Assembly (NCBI GenBank): GCA_022821875.1
Contig: JAJECV010000103.1
Span: forward strand, 1-46,509
Reading direction: 5' to 3'
Source of the DNA: Rhodothermales bacterium
GTDB taxonomy: Bacteria > Bacteroidota > Rhodothermia > Rhodothermales > Bin80
Length of the DNA: 46,509 nt
Part shown: positions 32,376 to 40,692 of the stretch, piece after piece
Layout: every line of letters begins with the position of its first letter
Position numbering within the stretch: the stretch's first letter is position 1
Translations under genes and position numbers: made by a program
Notes under the pieces: generated by a model
The model's input: the letters and a program-made list of their open reading frames with translations, nothing else
Told to the model about the DNA's origin: nothing
Database searches by the model: none

Positions 32376-34481
32376 ATGTACCTAAATGTCAACGCAGTGA
32401 TTCGACCTGAGGTCATCCTTCCCGATGAAGACATCTGGATCCCCAAAAATCAGACGGTAACCGTCGCAGGGCGGGAAATTGCCGGAATGATTTATCTGGG
32501 AAATCGGAAGCACTTCCGGCGCACGCAAGAGACGTATGCAGATTCAGTCATTGACCCGGATCTGGAAGTAGAGGATGCTCCATCCGGCCGTTCATTATCG
32601 TACCAATATCGCCTCTCCAGTATGAGATACTACACACTTCACTCATATAATCGGGCCAGATATCTTGACTGGCTTGCGAGTGACCGGGCCGTGTATGATT
32701 GCCATGAGTCCATGATACGCTTTTACCTCTACGGCCTGGAACGTAGATTTTTTCTGGATTCACCTCCTCTGGAGGAGCAGCATGCCATCATCAAAGAAGT
32801 GGAGCGATTACTGACGAGGTATAATTATATGTTTGGGTTCCAGCAGGCCAGACGCGAACTGTCCTATTTTCTTTATACCGCCCATGCAATGGTCCAGCCG
32901 CCCGATAAGATCGAACCCCGGTTTAAAATAATCGGCGGAAATATGTCACTTGATGTTCGGGTTGCAATCGGACACATGATAGAAGCGGGCCAGCCGCTAA
33001 GTTCCGACTGGGCACTGAGCTGGTATGCGACCCATCCAGACACACAACCGTTACGGGCCACAGCACGCTGGGCTTTTCCCGAGTTCAGGGCTCTCTTTGC
33101 ACAGCTTTTTGAAAAGGCATTTCCAAAGGGAGTCACGGTATCCCCGCCGCAGGTTCCCCTTCAAGCGGATTACAGGGCGGCTTCCCTGTCTTTCGATGCC
33201 AGCATAAGCCCTTTCAAGGAGATCCCGGACATTCCTCCCAGATTTAATCCACCGCAACAGATTGGAGAAATCGTTCATGAGGCCACAGAGGCTCTGAATA
33301 AGTATGGCCGATTTCTTAGAAAGCATTCTGAAGGCTGGGAGAAAATTGAAGCATATACGCTGCTTCCCCAAAGTATTCGACCACTGTTTGAGAATGCCGC
33401 AATAAAAGAACTGCAAAGCTGGGCGGGAACCGTGATTGATTCTGGAAATCTTCCCCTGATTGAACAGATCGTTGAGAAGGTTGATGAGGCACCGCCCGAA
33501 AAAATCACGAAGGGACACACCACCAGGGCTGCCAATACATTGGCGATTCTTTCCATCGGCATGGTGCCCGATCCCCGCCTTGACTTGCGGGGGCCAAAGA
33601 TGGGGGAACCGGTGGTTCTCTTCAAGCTGCCCGAACCGGTTACGGAACTGAAAGAAGTCAGCAGCAGGTATCACGAGGCACTCCTTTGCCTGATGATTGG
33701 TGCCTTTATTGCCCATGCAGATGACCCTGTCGGAAAGGAAGAACATGCCGCTTTAGAAACTTACCTGCATTCTGTCCCCGTCACCGAACCTGAGCGTGAC
33801 CGCCTCCTTGCCAACCTTCAGTGGGCGCTTTCTGTGCCGCCCAATTTGGCCGGTTTTCGAAGGCATCTTAAAAATGTTGCCGGAGACCTCCCCCTTAAAA
33901 TGGGGAAATTCGCGCTCTGCATTGCCGCCGTGGACGGAAAGATTGAGACCGCTGAAATCAAGGCACTCGAAAAACTCTACAAGGTCTTGGACCTGGCTCC
34001 CGAAAGCATCTACTCCGAGCTGCATGCCCTTTCCCTGTCAGGGGGTCCGAAAACGATTCCGTTTGCCAATGGATCGCAAAACAGCGGCTTTGCCGCTGCG
34101 TCACCGGATGACCAGCATCCTGTCATTCTGGACGAAGGCCAGATCGCATCCCTAAAGATGGAGACCGCACAGGTGTCTGCGCTGCTAGGGAATATTTTTG
34201 AAGAAACTGTGCAGGAAGAGGTCAGCACGGGTTCAAACGGCTCCACGGATGTCTTTGATGGACTGGATGCCGGACACTCGGCGTTTCTGCGTGAACTTTT
34301 GACCCGGCAACACTGGGATAAATCAGAGTATGCCGTTTTAGCCGGACGATTTCAACTGATGCACGAAGGAACACTGGAAACCCTGAATGAATGGTCATTT
34401 GATCGTTTTGACGACATCCTGATTGATGAAGGTGCACACTATGACATCAACCCGGAGATTTCTGCCAAACTCTGCCAGTGA
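32376..34481 (+). CDS. TerB-N/TerB/TerB-C domain protein, paralogue 2
   Basis: This encodes 701 residues, colinear with paralogue 1. TerB-N carries IWIPKNQTVTVAGREIAGMI, YLGNRK, DWLASDRAVYDCHESMIRFY and LYGLERRFFLDSPP. The TerB region begins near 431 (YHEALLCLMIGAFIAHADDP), where the first half-site has lost the usual G-R/x-I (DDPVGKEE), while the second remains (AAVDGKIETAEIKALEKLY). TerB-C starts near 584 and ends TLNEWSFDRFDDILIDEG. It is most like paralogue 1 in the block EATEALNKYGRFL to LPLIEQIVEK but clearly different in the preceding segment (VTVSPPQVPLQADYRAASLS). The ATG is preceded by gattaaaaattca, without Shine-Dalgarno. Confidence 0.85.
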   Translation: MYLNVNAVIRPEVILPDEDIWIPKNQTVTVAGREIAGMIYLGNRKHFRRTQETYADSVIDPDLEVEDAPSGRSLSYQYRLSSMRYYTLHSYNRARYLDWLASDRAVYDCHESMIRFYLYGLERRFFLDSPPLEEQHAIIKEVERLLTRYNYMFGFQQARRELSYFLYTAHAMVQPPDKIEPRFKIIGGNMSLDVRVAIGHMIEAGQPLSSDWALSWYATHPDTQPLRATARWAFPEFRALFAQLFEKAFPKGVTVSPPQVPLQADYRAASLSFDASISPFKEIPDIPPRFNPPQQIGEIVHEATEALNKYGRFLRKHSEGWEKIEAYTLLPQSIRPLFENAAIKELQSWAGTVIDSGNLPLIEQIVEKVDEAPPEKITKGHTTRAANTLAILSIGMVPDPRLDLRGPKMGEPVVLFKLPEPVTELKEVSSRYHEALLCLMIGAFIAHADDPVGKEEHAALETYLHSVPVTEPERDRLLANLQWALSVPPNLAGFRRHLKNVAGDLPLKMGKFALCIAAVDGKIETAEIKALEKLYKVLDLAPESIYSELHALSLSGGPKTIPFANGSQNSGFAAASPDDQHPVILDEGQIASLKMETAQVSALLGNIFEETVQEEVSTGSNGSTDVFDGLDAGHSAFLRELLTRQHWDKSEYAVLAGRFQLMHEGTLETLNEWSFDRFDDILIDEGAHYDINPEISAKLCQ

Positions 34482-34651
34482 CCGTGTTGATATAGAAATC
34501 ACACACTCACAGCAGTGAATAGAGTTGACGCAATGCGTCAAAACGTCAAGTGGTGCAACTGTGTTGCTGTTCTGCAAGTCAGGACGGAATTGCAGTCCGT
34601 GATTAACCTGAAACCGAACGACTCCATCCCTTTTCGAAGAAGATTGAAAAA
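34482..34651. repeat. Duplicated spacer after TerB gene 2
   Basis: This is the second copy of the 32204-32375 spacer, with small indels. It is followed by about 120 bp of extra leader, absent between genes 1 and 2, before paralogue 3 starts. Confidence 0.75.
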
Positions 34652-34774
34652 TTGTGGAGATTCCGTGACCCTGGGCCAGACATTTCTTCCGATTCAGAAA
34701 ACCTGTGCAGAATCAAATCCGAATCCGGCACTGTAAAACGAACTTCCGGCGTTACCTGTAATCCAACAATCTTA

Positions 34775-36883
34775 ATGTACTTAGACCTTGACGTATGGTC
34801 TGGCTTTAATATCGAGATTCCCGATGATATTTGGATTCCTCAAGGTCATACCATAAACATAGCTGGACGAGAGATTGCGGGGATGATTTATCTGGGCAGC
34901 AGGGAGAACTTTCGCACCTATGAGTGGTGGGCAGATTCTACCATTGATCCCTATCTGCGGGTGGAGAAACGCCTTCACCCTTTGCAGCCTCCGCATCAAC
35001 GGCTCTCCTACAGTACGAGGTACTTTGAGCTTGGTGCACGTGACCGGGCCAATTATCTTGATTGGCTCGCCGGGGACCGGGCAGGACTTGACTGCCATGA
35101 ATGCGTCATACGCCTCTATTTCTACGGATTGGAACGCCGGTTTTTTCTGGACTCTCCGCCTCTGGACGAGCAGCATGCCATCATCAAAGAAGTGGAGCGA
35201 CTGCGGGAGACCTATGCGCATCTGGATAATTTTCACGAAATTAAGCGTATTCTGTGCAGATTTCTCTACACTGCCCACGCAATCGTCCAGCCACCTGAGG
35301 GGATCAAGCCCCGGTTTGAGGTGGTCGACCGCGAAATCCCGCTTGATGTGCGGGTTGCAATTGCGCACCGAATTGCAACGAAGCAATCCCTCAGTGCAGA
35401 CTGGGTGCTGAGCTGGTATACCACCCATCCGGATACGCCCCCGTTACGTACAGCCGCCCGCAGAGCGTTCCCCGAGTTTCGGGCTCTGTTTGGACAGCTC
35501 TTTGAAAAGACATTCCCGAATGGGATCCTGGTACCTCACCTGTATTCAGTTCTTGAAGCATCTTACATATCGAAATCCAGAGCTTTCAATGTACTCCTGA
35601 CCCCGTACGAAGAAATCCCGAACCTTCCTCTCGAATTTGATCTGCACGAAGAGGTGGATGAAATCATCCATGAGGCAACCGAAGCTCTGGGCAAATACAG
35701 CCGGGTTCTTGGAAAATACACGGAGGGCAGGAAGAGGATTGAAGCACATGCTTTTCTTCCCCAAAGTTTACAGCCCCTCTTTCCGAATACTGCCATCAAA
35801 GTACTGGAAGACTGGGCGGAAACGGTCATCAATTCTGAGGACCTTGTCCCGATTGAACAGGTCATAGAGAATGTCCATGAGGTACGGCCCGAAAAAATTG
35901 CGAAAGGCCACATCACCAAAACTGCAGACATACTTGCACTCCGATCCATCGGTATGGTGCCGGATCCCCGCTTTGACTTGCGTGGGCCAAAGACAGGAGA
36001 GCCGGTGGTTCTGTTCAGGTTGCCACAGCCGGTCACAGAACAGGAAGAATCCAGCATTGAGTATCTCGAGGCGCTCCTTTGCCTTGGGATCGGAGGCTTT
36101 ATTGCCAACGCAGACGAACGCATGAACGAGGATGAGAAAGCCCTGTTAGAGGCATACATAGATTCCACTCCGGCCGCCGGACGGGATCGCCTTCTCGCCA
36201 ACCTTCAGTGGATCCTTGCGGTACCGCCCAGCCTGACCTGGTTTCGAAATCATCTGAAACGTGTTTCCAAGGACGCGCTTCATCGGATTGGGAAACTTGC
36301 TCTGCGCATCGCCGCCGTTGACGGCAGGATTGAAACCGCCGAAATCAAGGCACTTGAAAAACTCTATCATGCCATGGGGCTGCCGCCCGAAAGCATCTAC
36401 TCAGAACTGCATGCCCTCTCCACTTCAGGTGGCCCGAAAACAATTCTGTCCCCCGATAGAACCCAAGATCCGGGCTTCGCCATTCCATCACCGGACCACA
36501 ACGAACCCGTCATTCTGGACGAGAGGCAGATTGCATCATTAAAAACAGAAACCGCACAGGTATCTGCGCTTCTAGGGGATATTTTCGAGGAAGAGGTCAC
36601 GAAGGATGCCACCACGGATTCAAATGACTCCGCCGACACCTTTGATGGACTGGATGCCAGACACTCCGCTTTTCTGCGTGAACTTCTGACCCGGCAGCAC
36701 TGGAGCAGATCCGAGTATGCCGCTCTGGCCGAACGATTTCAACTGATGCAGGAAGGAGCACTGGAAACCATGAATGAATGGGCCTATGACCGGTTTGAAG
36801 ATGTTCTCATTGACGAAGGCTCCGACTATGAACTGAATCTGGAGATTTCCAACCAGTTGCGTCAGTTCTGCATGGCAAACTAA
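34775..36883 (+). CDS. TerB-N/TerB/TerB-C domain protein, paralogue 3
   Basis: This encodes 702 residues from the ATG at 34775 (MYLDLDVWSGFNIEIPDDIW). The frame is open 41 codons upstream from a TTG, but that part lies in duplicated spacer and leader, and length comparison favours 34775. TerB-N: IWIPQGHTINIAGREIAGMI, DWLAGDRAGLDCHECVIRLY, GLERRFFLDSPP. TerB begins near 429 (YLEALLCLGIGGFIANADER), with the second half-site AAVDGRIETAEIKALEKLY intact. TerB-C from about 580 ends TMNEWAYDRFEDVLIDEGSD. The last 350 bases or so are nearly identical to paralogue 4, while the middle differs (ILVPHLYSVLEASYISKSRA). It has a three-residue longer C-terminus (QFCMAN). Confidence 0.85.
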   Translation: MYLDLDVWSGFNIEIPDDIWIPQGHTINIAGREIAGMIYLGSRENFRTYEWWADSTIDPYLRVEKRLHPLQPPHQRLSYSTRYFELGARDRANYLDWLAGDRAGLDCHECVIRLYFYGLERRFFLDSPPLDEQHAIIKEVERLRETYAHLDNFHEIKRILCRFLYTAHAIVQPPEGIKPRFEVVDREIPLDVRVAIAHRIATKQSLSADWVLSWYTTHPDTPPLRTAARRAFPEFRALFGQLFEKTFPNGILVPHLYSVLEASYISKSRAFNVLLTPYEEIPNLPLEFDLHEEVDEIIHEATEALGKYSRVLGKYTEGRKRIEAHAFLPQSLQPLFPNTAIKVLEDWAETVINSEDLVPIEQVIENVHEVRPEKIAKGHITKTADILALRSIGMVPDPRFDLRGPKTGEPVVLFRLPQPVTEQEESSIEYLEALLCLGIGGFIANADERMNEDEKALLEAYIDSTPAAGRDRLLANLQWILAVPPSLTWFRNHLKRVSKDALHRIGKLALRIAAVDGRIETAEIKALEKLYHAMGLPPESIYSELHALSTSGGPKTILSPDRTQDPGFAIPSPDHNEPVILDERQIASLKTETAQVSALLGDIFEEEVTKDATTDSNDSADTFDGLDARHSAFLRELLTRQHWSRSEYAALAERFQLMQEGALETMNEWAYDRFEDVLIDEGSDYELNLEISNQLRQFCMAN

Positions 36884-37239
36884 GTTCAGACAGGGACCAA
36901 TACGAAGCGGATCCTCACCATTGGATCCGTGATATGGACATACACCGGTATTTGTGCAAGAACTTTCTTTCTGGAACTGATACGCCAAGTAACCGAAGAG
37001 ATCGGAGCACTTTGGATTCACGGAACTACACCCATGCAGATGACCCCCGGACTGCCTCTTTGGGCTCCCCGCAATATTGCAGTGCCAGTTCAAAACTTAA
37101 TTGACACCGACAGGATTTCCCCTGTCCGAAACCTACGTCATGGATTCAGTCCAATTCGCGGCTTATGCGTATAATCTGGAATTCTACGGATGATGTTCAC
37201 GACGAAACTGGAACCTAGAGAACTAAGCCGCATTTTTCT
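36884..37239. other. Spacer between TerB genes 3 and 4
   Basis: This 356-bp spacer is unlike the other two. A 7-bp palindrome CGGATCC/GGATCCG (36908-36929, 8-nt loop) lies near its start without a T-tract. A plus-strand frame reading VTEEIGALWIHGTTPMQMTP is open but has no recognised motif. Nothing else is supported. Confidence 0.4.
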
Positions 37240-39345
37240 ATGTACTCAGACAAGGCACTAGTCTGTGAAAGCCCTCATGTCTGGATCCCCGTTGAGGATG
37301 TCTGGGTCCCCAAGGGTCAGACTGTGACGGTAGCTGGGCGGAACATTGCCGGAATGATTTATCTGGGGAGACGAGATGGCGATGATTTTACGTTTGAGCC
37401 CTGCGCAGATTCGGTGATTGATCCCAGTTTGGAGGCAGCCGAGAATGTGTTTTTTGATCCGTCCCAGAAAGAGGAACACTTTAACTATCTCAGATACCAC
37501 CTGTTCTGCACCGAAGAACGTGGTGAATACCTTGCATGGCTTACCAGTGATCGATCAGATACCGACTGTGATGAGGCATATATCCGCCTTTATTTTTACG
37601 GACTGGAACGCAGATTTTTTGTCGACTCGCCTTCTTCAGAGGAAGGACGTGCCATCATCGCAGAAGTGGAGAGACTGCTGAAAGCATATGGAGATGGATA
37701 TGACTTCGCTCAGGCGAAGCGTGAGATGTCCGAATTTCTTTATACCGCCTATGCCGTCATTCAGCCGCCCGAAGAGATTCAGCCCCGGTATGAAGTGATC
37801 GGGAAAGAGAAACCGACAGATATTCGTGTTGCCATCGGATACAGGATGAACACCGGCCGGCCACTCAACGCTGATTGGTCCTTAAGTTGGTATCTCACCC
37901 ATCGGGGTGGGAAATTGCGAGTCGCAGCACTACGGGTCTTTCCTGAGTTTAGAGCACTGTTCGGACAACTTTTTGAAAAGAAATTCCCGGAGGGACTCTC
38001 CCCTCTCCCGTCATGGACCCCCCTCACGCCGAGATATAAGGCCGCTTCAAAAGCTTTTTATGTGGATCTAAGCGATCAGTTTAAGCATCTTGATGATATT
38101 GCCTGGGCAGACCCGCCCCCTACCGAAATCGGCGAAATGATCCAGGAGGCAACGAACGCACTGAACAAGTACAGCCGATTTCTTGGAGAATTTATCCTTG
38201 GAAAAGAGACCATCGAAGCACATACGCTGCTTCCTAGAAGCCTCTGGCCGCTGTTTCCTAATACTGCAGTCGACGAATTACAGAATTGGGCAGAGAAAAT
38301 TATTGAGTCCGGAGGCTTTACCCCGATTGAACAGGTCGTTTCGAAAGTGGACGGGGACGAACGAGAGAGTATCTCGAAACGACACATCACCAAGGCGGCA
38401 AATACACTGGCTCTTATGTCCATCGGCATGGTACCGGATCCCCGCTTTGAACTGCGTGGACCAAAACAGAAGGAATCGGTCATGCTGTTCCGACTGCCCG
38501 GACCGGTTACCGAATTGCAGGAAAGCAGCAGCAAATATTTTGAAGCTCTTCTCGGTGTTCTAATTGGAGGATTTATTGCCCATGCAGATCACCGGATCAC
38601 AAAAGAGGAAAACGCCGCTTTAGATGCCTACATCCATTCTGCCCCGGTCACGGAATCTGAGCGTCATCGCCTTCTGGCCAACCTTCAATGGATTCTTGCT
38701 GTACCGCCCACTTTGGCCGAATTTCGAAGGCATCTGAAAAAAGCCTCACCGGATGCCCTTCGCAAGATTGGCAAATTCGCACTCTGCATGGCCGCCATGG
38801 ATGGTACGATTGCGTCCGTTGAGGTGGAAGCACTTCAAAAACTCTATAAGGCCATGGGGCTGCAAGCTGAAAATGTCTATTCGGACCTGCATGCATTATC
38901 TACTCAGGATGGCTCAAAAATAATTCTGTCTGCTGCCACAAAGGAGCAGGACCCTGCAATTCCATGCCCGGACTGCAGCCGCCCCGTCGTTCTGGATGAG
39001 CAGCAGATCGCCTCATTAAAAACAGAGACCGCACAGGTATCTGCGCTTCTGGGAGATATTTTTGAGGAAGAGGTCACGAAGGATGCCACCACGGATTCAA
39101 ATGATTCCACCGACACCTTTGATGGACTGGATGCCAGACACTCCGCTTTTCTGCGTGAACTTCTGACCCGGCAGCACTGGGGCAGATCCGAGTATGCCGC
39201 TCTGGCCGAACGATTTCAACTGATGCAGGAAGGAGCACTGGAAACTCTGAATGAATGGTCGTTTGAGCGGTTTGAGGATATTCTGATCGACGAAGACTCC
39301 GACTATCGACTGAACCCGGAAATTTCAATGAACTTGTGCCCCTGA
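37240..39345 (+). CDS. TerB-N/TerB/TerB-C domain protein, paralogue 4
   Basis: This encodes 701 residues. TerB-N: VWVPKGQTVTVAGRNIAGMI, YLGRRD, WLTSDRSDTDCDEAYIRLYF, YGLERRFFVDSPS. The variable segment (LSPLPSWTPLTPRYKAASKA) is again different from its sisters. TerB begins near 432 (YFEALLGVLIGGFIAHADHR, then ITKEENAALDAYI), with a second site AAMDGTIASVEVEALQKLY. Just before TerB-C it has CPDCSRPVVLDEQQ: a C-x2-C absent from the others that could be a vestige of a zinc ribbon. TerB-C ends TLNEWSFERFEDILIDEDSD. It is the last sensor-type gene before the ATPase, which starts 57 bp downstream. Confidence 0.85.
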   Translation: MYSDKALVCESPHVWIPVEDVWVPKGQTVTVAGRNIAGMIYLGRRDGDDFTFEPCADSVIDPSLEAAENVFFDPSQKEEHFNYLRYHLFCTEERGEYLAWLTSDRSDTDCDEAYIRLYFYGLERRFFVDSPSSEEGRAIIAEVERLLKAYGDGYDFAQAKREMSEFLYTAYAVIQPPEEIQPRYEVIGKEKPTDIRVAIGYRMNTGRPLNADWSLSWYLTHRGGKLRVAALRVFPEFRALFGQLFEKKFPEGLSPLPSWTPLTPRYKAASKAFYVDLSDQFKHLDDIAWADPPPTEIGEMIQEATNALNKYSRFLGEFILGKETIEAHTLLPRSLWPLFPNTAVDELQNWAEKIIESGGFTPIEQVVSKVDGDERESISKRHITKAANTLALMSIGMVPDPRFELRGPKQKESVMLFRLPGPVTELQESSSKYFEALLGVLIGGFIAHADHRITKEENAALDAYIHSAPVTESERHRLLANLQWILAVPPTLAEFRRHLKKASPDALRKIGKFALCMAAMDGTIASVEVEALQKLYKAMGLQAENVYSDLHALSTQDGSKIILSAATKEQDPAIPCPDCSRPVVLDEQQIASLKTETAQVSALLGDIFEEEVTKDATTDSNDSTDTFDGLDARHSAFLRELLTRQHWGRSEYAALAERFQLMQEGALETLNEWSFERFEDILIDEDSDYRLNPEISMNLCP

Positions 39346-39402
39346 GGCCTCTGAATCAAAAACAATACTCTACTCAACCCCACAGAACCACTGACGTAAT
39401 TC

Positions 39403-40692
39403 ATGAAGCAGGCAAAAATCAGGCAGCGTGACCGTGATGGCATTATACAGGCACTCCGGGCAGGAGTCGTTCCCAAACTGGGATTAAGGCATATCCAGGT
39501 TGGACGCAAACGTGAAATCGAAGAACTGGTCCATGACCTTGACCGCAACTGTGCCGGCGGAGCCGCAATCCGTTTCATCATCGGGGAGTACGGATCCGGG
39601 AAGACCTTCTTTCTGAACCTCATTCGCCTGATTGCCCTTGAGAAGGGAATGGTGGTGCTCTCTGCAGACCTGTCCCCTTCGCGCCGCCTGCAGGCAACCG
39701 GCGGACAGGCACGCTCCCTCTACGCCGAAATGGCAAGGAACACCTCCACACGGACCAAGCCCAATGGCGGTGCAATGGGATCGGTCGTCCAACGATTCGC
39801 GGGGCAGATTGTCCGTAAAGCGCAGGAGCAGGACGCAAGCCCGGGTGTCGTAATTCGTGAGCAGCTTGCACATTTGCAGGAATTGACCGGAGGATATGAT
39901 TTTGCCGAAGTCATTGCACGATACTGGGAGGGATTTGACAAGGGCGATGAACAACTCTGTTCGGATGCACTTCGCTGGCTCCGGGCCGAATACTCTACAA
40001 AAACCGAAGCGCGCAAGGCCTTGGGGGTGCGCACCATTATTAATGACGCGAACGTTTACGACCATCTGAAGCTGTTATCTCTGTTCGTACGGGAAGCAGG
40101 CTACAAAGGGATGCTGGTATCCCTTGATGAGATGGTGAATATCTACAAACTGCCGTCCACACAGGCCAGAAAGGGAAACTTTGAGCAGATTTTGCGAATC
40201 CTGAACGATGTGCTTCAGGGAACCACCAGTTACCTTGGTTTTCTTATGGCGGGAACCCCTGAGTTTTTGATGGACACACGTCGAGGACTCTACAGTTATG
40301 AGGCATTGCATACCCGGCTCATGGAAAACCCGTTTGCGCAGGATGGACTTATTGATATGTCTGGCCCCGTGATTCGACTGGCAAACCTGAGCCAGGAGGA
40401 CATCTTTGTCCTCCTGTGCAATCTTCGCCATGTGATTCAGGGAAACCATCCCTCCCTGCCGGACTCTGCCCTCAAAGCCTTTATGGATCATTGTTCCAGG
40501 CGTATTGGGGATGCCTATTTCAGAACTCCCCGCAGTACCATCAAGGCATTCGTCAACCTGCTTGCAGTCCTTGAACAGAACCCTCATGTCGATTGGCAGG
40601 AGTTGCTTGGATCCGTAGACTTGTCGGAGGACAGGGAGGAGGATCCTCTGGACAATCAACCGGATGATGAACTCACCAGCTTCAAACTCTGA
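39403..40692 (+). CDS. BrxD-like DUF2791 P-loop ATPase
   Basis: This is a 429-residue ATPase of the DUF2791/BREX ATP-binding family (BrxC/BrxD related). It begins with the family string RDGIIQALRAGVVPKLGLRH (12-31) and VGRKREIEEL, has Walker A GEYGSGKTFFLN (61-72) and Walker B GMLVSLDEMVNIYK (236-249, Asp242-Glu243), then FLMAGTPEFLMDTRRGLYSY, a sensor-like segment. The C-terminal 110 residues look like a winged-helix lid (FRTPRSTIKAFVNLLAVLEQ). BrxD accompanies the BrxHI helicase in BREX types 2 and 3. Here the same pair follows TerB proteins instead. The helicase start overlaps its last 29 bp, so stoichiometric, coupled translation is likely. Confidence 0.85.
   Translation: MKQAKIRQRDRDGIIQALRAGVVPKLGLRHIQVGRKREIEELVHDLDRNCAGGAAIRFIIGEYGSGKTFFLNLIRLIALEKGMVVLSADLSPSRRLQATGGQARSLYAEMARNTSTRTKPNGGAMGSVVQRFAGQIVRKAQEQDASPGVVIREQLAHLQELTGGYDFAEVIARYWEGFDKGDEQLCSDALRWLRAEYSTKTEARKALGVRTIINDANVYDHLKLLSLFVREAGYKGMLVSLDEMVNIYKLPSTQARKGNFEQILRILNDVLQGTTSYLGFLMAGTPEFLMDTRRGLYSYEALHTRLMENPFAQDGLIDMSGPVIRLANLSQEDIFVLLCNLRHVIQGNHPSLPDSALKAFMDHCSRRIGDAYFRTPRSTIKAFVNLLAVLEQNPHVDWQELLGSVDLSEDREEDPLDNQPDDELTSFKL

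Noticed and set aside
33051..33746. 231-codon open frame on the minus strand
   Set aside because: It mirrors the TerB paralogue 2 coding sequence; similar shadows appear opposite the other paralogues at the same place.
30083..39345. Classic tellurite-resistance (ter) operon
   Set aside because: There is no TerC, TerD/E/Z or TerA gene; only TerB-family fusion domains are present.
30083..39345. Diversity-generating retroelement explaining the variable segment
   Set aside because: There is no reverse transcriptase gene or template/variable repeat pair in the window.
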